This document shows positions 38,067 through 48,186 of a stretch of DNA of 64,000 bases, in pieces (the stretch's first letter is position 1; each line of letters opens with the position of its first letter). The stretch is from an uncultured Anaerolineae bacterium (lineage in GTDB: Bacteria > Chloroflexota > Anaerolineae > Aggregatilineales > Phototrophicaceae), in the NCBI GenBank assembly GCA_937995825.1, contig CALKJO010000003.1:248001-312000 (forward strand). Reading direction: 5' to 3'. A program made the translations under genes and the position numbers. Below the pieces are notes generated by a model. That model was given only the letters and a program-made list of their open reading frames with translations, was not told the DNA's origin and made no database searches.

Positions 38067-38940
38067 TCAAGTCCCAATCATATTTGATAAACCGCACTCG
38101 CAGCCGATTGGTATTCGCCGCGATAAACGCGCGTTCATCCGCATTATCGACATACTCTGCCACAAACTGGATCAGCCGCTCACGCCGGCGATAGCCATAC
38201 CACAACGCGCCAAAGTCCACCGCGTACCATGAGAAAATGGCGGACAATGAGATCATCATTTTAGCGCGATCCAGCCGCAGATTCCCATTGTTGATGAATG
38301 CGCGGGCTGCCAGGTCAAGCTGAGCGTCGAGCTGGTTTGCGTCATAAAAGCCAATCGGCGGACACGACTTGGCTGCACAAACCAGCGCAAAATGGATACG
38401 CGGATCGATTTTATTCAGTACGAAGCGCAGACGCGGGTCGCCGCGCTGAAACTGTGCGCCCGGAATCACCGGATGTCCGGCGTTCGCTCGCAAGATGCCT
38501 TGTTCAATGTCATTGGCGCTGAACCGAAAACCGCCGACTCGATAGGCAGCACGATCGAACACGTTCGGGATTTCGGTGATCGACCGTTTCGCACCATACG
38601 CGATCACGGCGTCGATGATGAGTGCGTTGTACAGATTGATCCAGAAGGCGCGGCGCTCCGACTCGGTGATCAGCGTCGTCGGATCGAAGGTCTGAAGGCT
38701 GCGCGCAGCGGTGCGATACGCCTGATAAGCCTCAGAGTGAGCGAGCCGCCGGTAATCGACCACGCCTGTGTCGAGATTCAGCCCGTCCACAGTCAGTCGA
38801 TTGATCGCGAGCCGAAGCTGTGCGCTGATATTCTGCTGCGGCATCCCCAGTTCATTTGCCCCATCGTTCAGTATTTCCGAATCGTTGATCCGCAGTGCGC
38901 CCAGGTAAAGCCGTTGAAAAAATGGTCGTTGAATACTCAT
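38041..38940 (-). CDS. DUF547 domain protein
   Basis: The 299-residue protein carries DUF547, with the blocks RRAFWINLYNALIIDAVI, the FVLNKIDPRIHFALVCAAKSCPPI signature containing the conserved Cys-Cys pair region, and SWYAVDFG. The conserved His and Cys suggest a papain-like fold, but no activity is proven. It has no signal peptide. It starts within the stop codon of the Nudix gene and ends inside the next gene, so all four genes from 39452 down to 37345 form one overlapping operon. Confidence 0.85.
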   Translation of the reverse strand: MSIQRPFFQRLYLGALRINDSEILNDGANELGMPQQNISAQLRLAINRLTVDGLNLDTGVVDYRRLAHSEAYQAYRTAARSLQTFDPTTLITESERRAFWINLYNALIIDAVIAYGAKRSITEIPNVFDRAAYRVGGFRFSANDIEQGILRANAGHPVIPGAQFQRGDPRLRFVLNKIDPRIHFALVCAAKSCPPIGFYDANQLDAQLDLAARAFINNGNLRLDRAKMMISLSAIFSWYAVDFGALWYGYRRRERLIQFVAEYVDNADERAFIAANTNRLRVRFIKYDWDLNDGNSDRD

Positions 38941-39452
38941 AACGGCTCCGCAAACCTCATCACCAGCTTATCCTGATCGTCATAGCTCAAGTGCGCGAAG
39001 GTAACCTGATCCGGAGACGCAGCTCCCATGATTCGGGGGAGAATCAGCGGTAGATCATCCACCAGATCGAGCGCCAGCACCGAATCGACCGGCACCCAAT
39101 GCAGCGTGCCTTCATCATTGGCGGCGACGACGCGGCTGTCGCTGAATGCAGTGAACACAAACAAGATGATCCCCGTAGACGCACCCGCGTCCACATTGTA
39201 GACAGCGCGCAGACGCAGATCGCGCACCACCAGACCCGACTCCTCATAAATTTCGCGCGCAGCGCTGGACAACGGGTCTTCATCGCGCTCGATATGCCCG
39301 CCTAAACCATTATATCGGTCGGGAAACACACGCTTATGCGCGCCGCGCTTTATCATGAGAACGTCGTCTCCATTGAACACAAAGCACAAAGTTCGCGGAA
39401 GCGCCAGCCAGCGCCCATCGACCGCGTCTGCCCCTTGTTCTGCGGCTCCCAC
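38937..39452 (-). CDS. Nudix hydrolase
   Basis: The 171-residue protein has a complete Nudix box GX5EX7REUXEEXGU, read as GHIERDEDPLSSAAREIYEE followed by SGL. These enzymes cleave nucleoside diphosphates linked to another moiety; the sequence resembles the MutT/8-oxo-dGTP group, but the substrate cannot be fixed. A GTG start at 39452 is supported by a strong GAGGAGG site. It is the first gene of the overlapping minus-strand operon and divergent from the ParB-fold gene. Confidence 0.9.
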   Translation of the reverse strand: MGAAEQGADAVDGRWLALPRTLCFVFNGDDVLMIKRGAHKRVFPDRYNGLGGHIERDEDPLSSAAREIYEESGLVVRDLRLRAVYNVDAGASTGIILFVFTAFSDSRVVAANDEGTLHWVPVDSVLALDLVDDLPLILPRIMGAASPDQVTFAHLSYDDQDKLVMRFAEPL

Positions 39453-39530
39453 TGCTCCTCCTCAACAGTAGATTTTTCTTCAAGGCATGATAAGCTTAAA
39501 ATAAATTGCTGCGCCATGTGAGAACATCTA

Positions 39531-40337
39531 ATGAATGCTCCGACTCCAGATTTACGGATTGTCATGACCTCCGCATTATTTCCACATGAGGAGACGGATA
39601 GCCAGCGCCTAGAGCCGCTGATCGAGCGCATTCGGAATGAACCGGATATCATCAATCCGCCTATCGTCGCGCCAATTGACGAGGAACGCTTTGTCATTCT
39701 TGATGGCGCAAACCGATGTCAGGCATTCGTACGGCTGAATTACCCACATATCCTGGTTCAGATCGTTTCATATCGCAGTGGCGCGGTGACGCTGGAAAAC
39801 TGGCAGCATGTGATCTGCAACTGGAGCGCAGACGCCCTGATCGAACATCTGATTGACCTGTCAGGCATCGATCTGCGCTATGGACATCATGCGGATGCAA
39901 TCGCCCATATTCACTGCCGCGATGGTAGGCTGTTTGCGCTGCATACAGCCTATCACAACCTGCATGAGCGCAACGCGGCGCTGCGCCGTGTGGTCAGTGT
40001 GTATCAGCGCAGCGCCACTTTGCAGCGAACAGCGCTGATTGATCCTGAGGAAGTCTGGGCGCTTTTCGACAATGGCGCGGCGCTGGTTGTCTTTCCGACC
40101 TATTCTCCTGAGGATATTGTCGCCGCTGCGCGCGAGGGGGCGCTGCTTCCGCCGGGAGTCAGCCGGCATGTCGTTCAGGGGCGCGCCCTCAAAGTGCATT
40201 ATTCGCTGGATGCGCTGCGCGACCCGACACAAAGCCTCGAGCAGAAAAATGCTGCGCTGCGTCATTGGCTTCAGGAAAAAATCGCACGACGGCAGATGAG
40301 GTATTATGCCGAACCCACCTATCAATTCGATGAATAA
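39531..40337 (+). CDS. ParB/Srx-fold protein resembling free serine kinases (SerK/SbnI)
   Basis: The 268-residue protein has an N-terminal ParB/sulfiredoxin-like domain: SALFPHEETDSQRLEPLIER, NPPIVAPI and VILDGANRCQAFVRLNY. The PHE(E) pattern and DG(x)xR loop resemble SerK of Thermococcus and SbnI of Staphylococcus, which phosphorylate free L-serine. In those the loop is usually DGHHR; here it is DGANR. The C-terminal half is an alpha-beta extension. There is no DNA-binding HTH as in true ParB. A regulator is an alternative reading. It starts a five-gene + strand run. Confidence 0.6.
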   Translation: MNAPTPDLRIVMTSALFPHEETDSQRLEPLIERIRNEPDIINPPIVAPIDEERFVILDGANRCQAFVRLNYPHILVQIVSYRSGAVTLENWQHVICNWSADALIEHLIDLSGIDLRYGHHADAIAHIHCRDGRLFALHTAYHNLHERNAALRRVVSVYQRSATLQRTALIDPEEVWALFDNGAALVVFPTYSPEDIVAAAREGALLPPGVSRHVVQGRALKVHYSLDALRDPTQSLEQKNAALRHWLQEKIARRQMRYYAEPTYQFDE

Positions 40338-40346
40338 AGGCTTTTC

Positions 40347-40625
40347 GTGAACTCAAAATCTGCAGTCCAGGTGATGGCTCTGCCTACTGACGACACGGCT
40401 TATCGCTTCATTCGGCTCCCAGCCACATGCGCAGCGGCTGCTGCGGGCGTATTGGCGGAAACCGCCGATCCGTTTTTGGCGTTGATAGTGGATAAAGACG
40501 AAATCACTCTAGTGCTTCCAGATGGTGTTGTTAATGACTATGCGGAGCGACTGGATGAGCATAGGCTGATGAGATGCAGCCCGTTTATTCGAGGTAAAGG
40601 CTATCGTGGATATTCAGTTTTATGA
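40347..40625 (+). CDS. Small protein, possibly ACT-like
   Basis: The 92-residue protein starts with GTG six bases after AAAGG. It has a beta-alpha-beta pattern and a segment ADPFLALIVDKDEITLVLPD that resembles ACT-type ligand-binding folds seen in amino-acid sensing proteins; this is a weak match by eye. It lies ten bases after the SerK-like gene and overlaps the next gene by 20 bp. Confidence 0.55.
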   Translation: MNSKSAVQVMALPTDDTAYRFIRLPATCAAAAAGVLAETADPFLALIVDKDEITLVLPDGVVNDYAERLDEHRLMRCSPFIRGKGYRGYSVL

Positions 40626-40974
40626 CGGTGACGGCGCGCCTGCGTCCCGCGATCAAGTCCGGATCGAACAGCTCGAAGTCCAGCCCTATCCCGACCGGTT
40701 TCGCGTCCATATTCATGTGCGCGTGACTCCATTTTTGGAACGTCCCAACCTGCTGTTGAGCTTACACGATGAAAATGATAACGTCGTGACAGAGCTGAGT
40801 ATTATCGAAACCATGCATCACGACATGGAATTCACCATGCATATTCGGAATCGCCCCGAACCCGCTGGTGTTTACACGCTGACGGCAGACCTGTTCTACG
40901 ACACGCGCCAGCCGCCTCAGGATCGCGCTGTTGAAGGGTTTATCATCCCGAATGTGGACAAAACAGACGCGTGA
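40606..40974 (+). CDS. Beta-rich protein of unknown function
   Basis: The 122-residue protein begins with GTG after GAGGTAAAGG. It is nearly all beta, with alternating strands such as RFRVHIHVRV, PNLLLSLHDEN and GVYTLTADLFYD, suggesting an immunoglobulin-like or C2-like sandwich. It has no signal peptide, Cys or C-terminal di-glycine. It overlaps both neighbours, so it is probably made together with the JAMM protease. Confidence 0.6.
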   Translation: MDIQFYDGDGAPASRDQVRIEQLEVQPYPDRFRVHIHVRVTPFLERPNLLLSLHDENDNVVTELSIIETMHHDMEFTMHIRNRPEPAGVYTLTADLFYDTRQPPQDRAVEGFIIPNVDKTDA

Positions 40975-41519
40975 TGATATTGTGGCTCCAGCCCGATCAC
41001 GCTGACCAGATCGTGGCACAGGCATACGCCGATTTTCCACGCGAGACCTGCGGCTTGATCGGCGGTCTACGACAGACAAGTATCGATCAGGCAGTCGAGA
41101 TCATCCCCATTCGGAACGCCGCGCCCGCTCCTGAACAGGCTTACCACATGGACGAACGCGCTTTAGCCGCTGCGCTGACCGGTCTTGAAAAACGCGGACT
41201 GACTTTAATCGGGATTTACCACTCGCACCCGAACGGCGAACCGACTCCGTCCAACCAAGACATCCGTGAGGCAGCATATCCAGACACCGCCTACCTGCTC
41301 ATCGGCATGAAAGGTGATGCGCCGCGGCTCGGGGCGTGGACGATCAATTATGGAGCCGTTGAGCATGTCGAACTGCATATCAGCTCTGCTCCACCCGCAC
41401 AGCCCGCGTCAGCTCGCGCCGCCCGCGCTGCTGTTTTGATTGCAGGGCTGATCGGATTTATATTTCTGATTGTGGTGTCATTGTCGCTGCTGCCGCCTGC
41501 GCCGGAGATTCCGCGCTGA
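40971..41519 (+). CDS. Membrane-anchored JAMM/MPN+ metalloprotease
   Basis: The 182-residue protein has a complete JAMM motif: Glu25 (PRETCGLIGG), then His84-x-His86 (YHSHP), with Ser94 and Asp97 at the HxHx7SxxD spacing. Such proteins cleave isopeptide or peptide bonds next to ubiquitin-like or sulfur-carrier proteins, for example Mec, which releases cysteine from CysO. A C-terminal membrane helix (about 153-173) anchors it with the catalytic part in the cytosol. GTG at 40971 overlaps the upstream stop; ATG at 40974 is the alternative. Confidence 0.88.
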   Translation: MMILWLQPDHADQIVAQAYADFPRETCGLIGGLRQTSIDQAVEIIPIRNAAPAPEQAYHMDERALAAALTGLEKRGLTLIGIYHSHPNGEPTPSNQDIREAAYPDTAYLLIGMKGDAPRLGAWTINYGAVEHVELHISSAPPAQPASARAARAAVLIAGLIGFIFLIVVSLSLLPPAPEIPR

Positions 41520-41539
41520 TCATCGCAAACGGAGAGAAC

Positions 41540-42367
41540 ATGCTCATCATTTTAGTCTTTCTGGTTGGCATCGTCGCAGGAGGAATTGTTAACGCGCTGG
41601 CGGACGATCTGCCGAAGCGCCGCCGTCCGCGGCTTCCCCGCTACCCCGATGATACACCGCGACCATTGATCGCCTGGCTTGGGATTACCGCATTTCTGCT
41701 CGGCAAACGCACATCGCCAAGTGGGGCTAGGCTCCGCTGGCGCTATCCCCTGACCGAAATTGCCACCGCGCTGCTGATGGTGCTGGTTGTTATGGTCACA
41801 GAGGATGACCGCAGTGTCGAGCTGACGATGAATACGCTTCAATTCATCTTCTGGCTGATCTACATGCCGATTTTCGTCCTGATCACCGTGATCGATCTTG
41901 AACATCGGCTGATCCTCTTCGTCGTCATCATTCCCAGCGCGGTCATCGCGCTGCTCGACGCAGCCCTGACCGACTACGGTGCAGACCTTGGCGAAGCGCT
42001 GATTGGCGGGCTGCTTGGGTTCTTCGTGTTCTTCCTGCTCTATATCGGCGGCTTTCTGTTCACCTACCTCCTGGGCAAAGCGCGCGGACAGCCCATCGAC
42101 GAGGTCGCGTTCGGCTATGGCGATGTCATGTTGATCACGCTGTCGGGCTTGATTCTGGGGTGGCAGCCGCTCATCATCGCGATGTTCGTCACTGTGTTCC
42201 TCGGCGCGGCGGGGGCGATCCTGTATCTAGTGGTGCGCGGTCTGACGCGCCGCCATTACAGCATGTTCACCCCTCTGCCCTACGGGCCTTACATCGTGCT
42301 TGGCACGGTGCTGATGCTGCTGTTCAGCGTCGAGATTTCACGGGTGCTGCGCGCGCCCGTGCCTTAG
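41540..42367 (+). CDS. Prepilin peptidase (A24 family) lacking zinc-site cysteines
   Basis: The 275-residue membrane protein has the two catalytic aspartates of type IV prepilin peptidase: Asp119 in [10 protein letters not shown] and Asp195 in FGYGDVML, with the later PLPYGPYI. The N-terminal cytosolic loop keeps the [14 protein letters not shown] pattern of the bifunctional enzyme, but the four zinc-binding Cys are absent. It therefore probably cleaves prepilins but may not methylate them. No pilin gene is in the window. It overlaps convergent mnmA by 4 bp. Confidence 0.85.
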   Translation: MLIILVFLVGIVAGGIVNALADDLPKRRRPRLPRYPDDTPRPLIAWLGITAFLLGKRTSPSGARLRWRYPLTEIATALLMVLVVMVTEDDRSVELTMNTLQFIFWLIYMPIFVLITVIDLEHRLILFVVIIPSAVIALLDAALTDYGADLGEALIGGLLGFFVFFLLYIGGFLFTYLLGKARGQPIDEVAFGYGDVMLITLSGLILGWQPLIIAMFVTVFLGAAGAILYLVVRGLTRRHYSMFTPLPYGPYIVLGTVLMLLFSVEISRVLRAPVP

Positions 42368-43449
42368 TTGACCTTGGCGGCGCGTTCGATGATGCCCCCG
42401 CCTAAACAGACATCGCCATCATACACTACTGCGCCCTGCCCAGGTGTGATGTCGCGCATCGGTTGATCGAATGTCACGCGCATCCGCTGATCGGGCAGCG
42501 GCTCGATCCAGGCTGGAGTCGGTTTCGCCTTATAGCGAATCTTGACCTCCGCCCTGAACGACGACTCTGGCATAATGCCGCTCACCCAATTGACCCGCCG
42601 CGCGATCAGCTCTGATGAACCCAGCTCATCCGCTGTGCCGACAATTAAGGCATTACGAAGCGGATTCATCCCGATCACATACAGCGGCTCAGCGGCTTGC
42701 ACACCCAGCCCTTTGCGCTGTCCGATCGTGTAGTTCGCCAGACCAGCATGTTCACCGATGACCGTGCCATCGCGCCGCACAATCGGACCCACAACCATGA
42801 TTTCAGGCGCATGTTCGCTCAGAAACCGACGGTAATTGCCATCGCCCAGAAAACACAAATCCTGGCTGTCCTGCTTGCCTGCCGTTGGAAGCCCAAATTT
42901 CACCGCCAGTTCGCGCACCTGCGGCTTTTCATACTCGCCAACTGGAAACAACACACGGCTAAGTTCGTTTTGCCCCATTACACTCAGCACATAGCTCTGA
43001 TCCTTGGCGTCATCTAAGCCTTTCTTCAGCCGAAAGACCCCATCGACCCGATCAACGCGCGCATAATGCCCTGTGGCGAGATAATCGGCGTCCAGCGCCA
43101 GCGCATTATTCAGCAGCCAGTCGAAGCGGATGTGCCGATTGCATTCCAAACACGGATTCGGTGTCAAACCATCTCGATGCGCATCGATGAAATACTGGAC
43201 AACCGTTCTGCGAAACACATCCTTCGTGTCCAGCACATAGAACGGAATGCGCAGCTTATCCGCGATCCGGCGTGCATCATTCATCTGTTCGGGCGTGCAG
43301 CAGCGATTGTGCGCCCCGCCAGATGCAGTCTCCTCTGACCACAGACGCATCATCATGCCGATGACTTCATAGCCCTGCTCGACCATCAGCGCCGCTGCAA
43401 CCGAGCTGTCTACGCCACCGGACATCGCCACGACGATTCTTTGCATCAT
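42364..43449 (-). CDS. mnmA: tRNA-specific 2-thiouridylase MnmA
   Basis: This 361-residue enzyme puts sulfur on U34 of Lys, Glu and Gln tRNAs. The PP-loop [10 protein letters not shown] binds ATP, the first catalytic Cys is in NPCLECN, the second region lies near QDLCFL, and [12 protein letters not shown] follows. Sulfur comes from a cysteine desulfurase, and one is encoded 14 bp upstream on the same strand, so the two act in sequence. Two ATG codons in tandem begin the frame. Confidence 0.96.
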   Translation of the reverse strand: MMQRIVVAMSGGVDSSVAAALMVEQGYEVIGMMMRLWSEETASGGAHNRCCTPEQMNDARRIADKLRIPFYVLDTKDVFRRTVVQYFIDAHRDGLTPNPCLECNRHIRFDWLLNNALALDADYLATGHYARVDRVDGVFRLKKGLDDAKDQSYVLSVMGQNELSRVLFPVGEYEKPQVRELAVKFGLPTAGKQDSQDLCFLGDGNYRRFLSEHAPEIMVVGPIVRRDGTVIGEHAGLANYTIGQRKGLGVQAAEPLYVIGMNPLRNALIVGTADELGSSELIARRVNWVSGIMPESSFRAEVKIRYKAKPTPAWIEPLPDQRMRVTFDQPMRDITPGQGAVVYDGDVCLGGGIIERAAKVN

Positions 43450-43463
43450 CTCACCTTATTCCT

Positions 43464-44621
43464 TCAACCCAAGCGCCGAAGTTTCTCGACGACTTCAGAC
43501 ACTGCGCTGATCGCATAATCAACATCCTCGTCAGTAGTGTCCTTGCCGACACTCAGACGCAGACTGCTTGACGCCAGTTCAGGCGTGTATCCCATCGCTA
43601 GCAGTACGCCGGATGGCTCAGGATTGCCCGTCTTACACGCTGAGGCGCTCGACGCTGCGATGCCTTTGATGTCCAGATGCATCAGCAGCATGTTGCCTTC
43701 CACGCCTTCAAAGACAAAGCTCGCATGGGAGGGTGAGCGCTGTTCGCGATGTCCGGTCAGATGCGAACCAGGAACCCGACTCAGGATACCATCGACAAGG
43801 CGGTCGCGCAGACGCCGATAATGCGCCGTGCGCGCTTCCAGTTCGCTGTAGACCAGTTCCAGCGCCTTCGCCATGCCAACAATACCCGGCGTATTGAGCG
43901 TGCCAGCGCGCCGCCCTTCTTCATGGTTGCCGCCAGACTGCGCGGGAAGCAGGTCAATCCCTTCGCGCACGAACAGCGCGCCAACCCCTTTGGGTCCGTA
44001 GAATTTGTGCGCGGAGATGCTGAGCATGTCTACGCCCAAGACCTGCACATCCAGCGTGAGCTGACCTGCTGCCTGCACCGCATCCGTGTGAAACAGGACG
44101 CCGCGTTCATGCGCCGCTTCCGCAAGGCGCGGGATAGGGTTGATCGTGCCGACCTCATTATTGGCATAGACCACGCTGGCTAGCACAGTATCAGTGCGAA
44201 TCGCGCCTGCAAACTCCTCGATGTCTACCTGCCCATGTCTATCGACGGGAAGTACAGTAGACTCGAAATCCATCCGTGCGACCAGCTGACTCACTGTCTG
44301 ACCGACGGCGCTGTGTTCAACCGGGGTCGTGATCAGATGGCGTCCTTTATGACGCTGTGTCCATGCCGCGCCGCGAACTGCCAGATTGTCGCTCTCCGTC
44401 CCGCCGGAAGTGAAGACGATCTCCGTCGGTTTACAGTTGAAGATGCCCGCCATAACTTCGCGCGCGTTCTCAACAGCGCGCTCTGCTTCACGACCCGCCC
44501 AGTGCGCCGATGAGCTGTTGCCGTAGATCTGCCCAAAATAAGGCATCATCGCCTCAACCACTTGCGGATCAGTTGGCGTAGAAGCAGCATGATCGAGATA
44601 GATCAATCGACGTTGAGCCAT
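43464..44621 (-). CDS. Cysteine desulfurase (IscS/NifS family)
   Basis: The 385-residue PLP enzyme converts cysteine to alanine and a protein-bound persulfide. It shows IYLDHAASTPTDP, GNSSSAHWAGREA, the PLP lysine in SISAHKFYGPKGVGAL and the active-site Cys in SSASACKTG. The ATG at 44621 matches the family N-terminus; the frame extends 12 codons further upstream. Adjacent mnmA is the probable sulfur acceptor, as no Fe-S scaffold gene is nearby. Confidence 0.94.
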   Translation of the reverse strand: MAQRRLIYLDHAASTPTDPQVVEAMMPYFGQIYGNSSSAHWAGREAERAVENAREVMAGIFNCKPTEIVFTSGGTESDNLAVRGAAWTQRHKGRHLITTPVEHSAVGQTVSQLVARMDFESTVLPVDRHGQVDIEEFAGAIRTDTVLASVVYANNEVGTINPIPRLAEAAHERGVLFHTDAVQAAGQLTLDVQVLGVDMLSISAHKFYGPKGVGALFVREGIDLLPAQSGGNHEEGRRAGTLNTPGIVGMAKALELVYSELEARTAHYRRLRDRLVDGILSRVPGSHLTGHREQRSPSHASFVFEGVEGNMLLMHLDIKGIAASSASACKTGNPEPSGVLLAMGYTPELASSSLRLSVGKDTTDEDVDYAISAVSEVVEKLRRLG

Positions 44622-44705
44622 GAGCGCACACCTTAAACTTTGCAATTCGCCCTCCATTTTATAGGAGCAGCGGCATTAAGTCATCGGAAAAAAACCCGTG
44701 CATGA

Positions 44706-46064
<1,359 letters not shown>

Positions 46065-46087
46065 CTGGGGGCAGAAAGGGCATTGAC

Positions 46088-47548
46088 TTGATTCATCGTA
46101 TCGATGGCAAGCGAACAAAAGTGGTCGCCACAATCGGACCCTCATCCCGCGATGAGGATGTGCTGCGCCAGATGATCCGCAGCGGCATGGATGTGGCGCG
46201 CATCAATTTCTCGCATGGCGATCACCAGACGCATGGCAAAATGATTGACGACGTGCGGCGCATCGCCGCCGAGGAAGGCGCAGTCGTCGCCATTCTGTGC
46301 GATATTCAAGGACCGAAGATTCGCATCGGCAGGATCGCCAACGAACCACTCACGCTTCGTCCAGGGGACAAGATCACGTTCACACTCGATGAAGCAGACG
46401 GCTCAAACAATATCGTCACGATTCCGCATCCCGAATTTGTCAAAGATATCAGAGCCGGGACGCATCTGCTGCTCGATGACGGCAAGTATGAGTTTGTCGT
46501 CACATCAGCGCTCAGCCGTTCGTTGGTTTGTGAAGTCCTGATCGGCGGCGATCTGACCAGCCGCAAAGGGATCATGGCTCCGAATGCCCGCCTGACGATG
46601 CCCGCGATCACTGAGAAAGACCGTGAGGACACGCTCTTCGCCATCAGCAAGCGTGTGGAATATCTGGCGATGTCGTTTGTGCGCTCCGCCGATGATATTC
46701 GCGAGATGCGCTGGCTGCTGCGCCATTCAGGCGGGAGCGATGTCGCGATCATTGCCAAGATCGAGAAGCATGAAGCGCTGGAGACCATCGAGCAGATCAT
46801 CGAAACGTCCGATGGCGTCATGGTCGCGCGCGGTGATCTGGGCGTTGAGATTCCCGCTGAAGAAGTGCCATTCCATCAGAAGCGGATCATCCGGCTGTGC
46901 AATCAGGCGGGCAAGCCGGTGATCACCGCGACCCAGATGCTGCTGTCGATGGTCGATAATCCGCGTCCAACGCGCGCTGAAGCCAGCGATGTCTACAACG
47001 CCATCATTGATGGCACAGACGCGGTCATGCTTAGCAACGAAACTGCCAATGGGCGTTACCCAGCTCGCGCTGTTGAGACAATGGTCAACATTGCTGCCAT
47101 CGCAGAGCAGAACATCCTCATGCCCATCGACCGCCAGATGCGCTTGAAGCACGGCGGCGGGCGCGAGGAAATTTCCGATGCGGTCAGCCAAGCAACTGTT
47201 CAGGTTGCGGAAACGCTGGGCTGCAAAGCGATCATCACCGCCACAATGTCCGGCTATACGACGCGCCAGATCGCCAAAGAGCGACCGCGCACCCCGATCC
47301 TATGTGTGACGCCGAACGAACTCACATATCGTCGCATGGCGCTGGTCTGGGGTGTACTGCCGATTATGGTTCCGATGTTCGAGACTATCGATGAGATGAT
47401 CAGCGTCGTGGTGCGCGCCGTCCACCAGACGAATCTGGTCACACGCGGAGACAGCCTCGTCATCATCGCTGGCGTGCCATTCGGCACATCAGGACAGACG
47501 AATTTCTTGAAGATTCACATGGCGGGTGAATACGGGGAACTTGACTAG
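46088..47548 (+). CDS. pyk: Pyruvate kinase
   Basis: The 486-residue enzyme makes pyruvate and ATP from phosphoenolpyruvate. Landmarks are RTKVVATIGPSS, RINFSHGDH, CDIQGPKIR, IIAKIEKHEAL with the catalytic Lys, and the GVMVARGDLGVEIP signature. It is preceded by eno and starts with TTG at 46088, supported by AAAGGG seven bases upstream and by the N-terminal sequence matching the family exactly there. Confidence 0.96.
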   Translation: MIHRIDGKRTKVVATIGPSSRDEDVLRQMIRSGMDVARINFSHGDHQTHGKMIDDVRRIAAEEGAVVAILCDIQGPKIRIGRIANEPLTLRPGDKITFTLDEADGSNNIVTIPHPEFVKDIRAGTHLLLDDGKYEFVVTSALSRSLVCEVLIGGDLTSRKGIMAPNARLTMPAITEKDREDTLFAISKRVEYLAMSFVRSADDIREMRWLLRHSGGSDVAIIAKIEKHEALETIEQIIETSDGVMVARGDLGVEIPAEEVPFHQKRIIRLCNQAGKPVITATQMLLSMVDNPRPTRAEASDVYNAIIDGTDAVMLSNETANGRYPARAVETMVNIAAIAEQNILMPIDRQMRLKHGGGREEISDAVSQATVQVAETLGCKAIITATMSGYTTRQIAKERPRTPILCVTPNELTYRRMALVWGVLPIMVPMFETIDEMISVVVRAVHQTNLVTRGDSLVIIAGVPFGTSGQTNFLKIHMAGEYGELD

Positions 47549-47588
47549 TCAGCAGCTGCGATGAGCGGTACAGTTGATGCGCCCTAGA

Positions 47589-48137
47589 TCATGCCCCGAT
47601 GTCATCCCCATCGATGAATTCGATCTCGCTCCGACGGCGTGTCTCATACTTCCAGTTTTGCGCCGGGCGCGCCATCGGGGCACTGTTGGCTCGTTCATTA
47701 GTGAGTCCAGCGACCGGTGAGGCACAGTACGGGCATAAATCCCAGCTTAGTTCGAGGAGCCGGCCGCAGTGCGCGCAGGGTCGCTTCAGACGTGTGTGAC
47801 AATGGGGACACACCTGCCAGTCGTGTTGAATGCGCTGCCGGCATCCCGGACAAGTGGGCTTGTCTTCGATCTCTTGCAGAAGCGCCTCTTCTTCTAGTGA
47901 CCGCTCATAAGCCTCGGAAAGAGTCTCACGCGGGCGCAGAAAAAGATAGATGATGAGACCAGGAATGGTCAGCACAGCGACCATGAAGCCGACCAACAGC
48001 GGCGCGACCTTGTCACGAGATCGAACCCGCATATCACGATACGTCCAGATCACCATTGCCAGCCATGATGCCGCTGTTACCATGCCGCCGTAGACAAGCA
48101 GCCCCGTAAATAACTCACTCACATCGTTGAGATTCAT
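47589..48137 (-). CDS. Membrane protein with double zinc ribbon
   Basis: The predicted 182-residue protein has two membrane helices (about 10-65) and a cytosolic tail with three CxxC pairs of the zinc-ribbon type plus a fourth: CPGC, CPHC, CAHC and CPYC. The ATG at 48137 was chosen because the product then begins directly before the first helix; an ATG at 48197 would overlap the upstream gene. Double zinc ribbons often mediate protein contacts. It follows the FecR-like gene and may be its membrane partner. Confidence 0.75.
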   Translation of the reverse strand: MNLNDVSELFTGLLVYGGMVTAASWLAMVIWTYRDMRVRSRDKVAPLLVGFMVAVLTIPGLIIYLFLRPRETLSEAYERSLEEEALLQEIEDKPTCPGCRQRIQHDWQVCPHCHTRLKRPCAHCGRLLELSWDLCPYCASPVAGLTNERANSAPMARPAQNWKYETRRRSEIEFIDGDDIGA

Positions 48138-48186
48138 GCTTATAGCTGCCTCTTGGCAGATGCCAAATCGATCTACCTCACCCACG

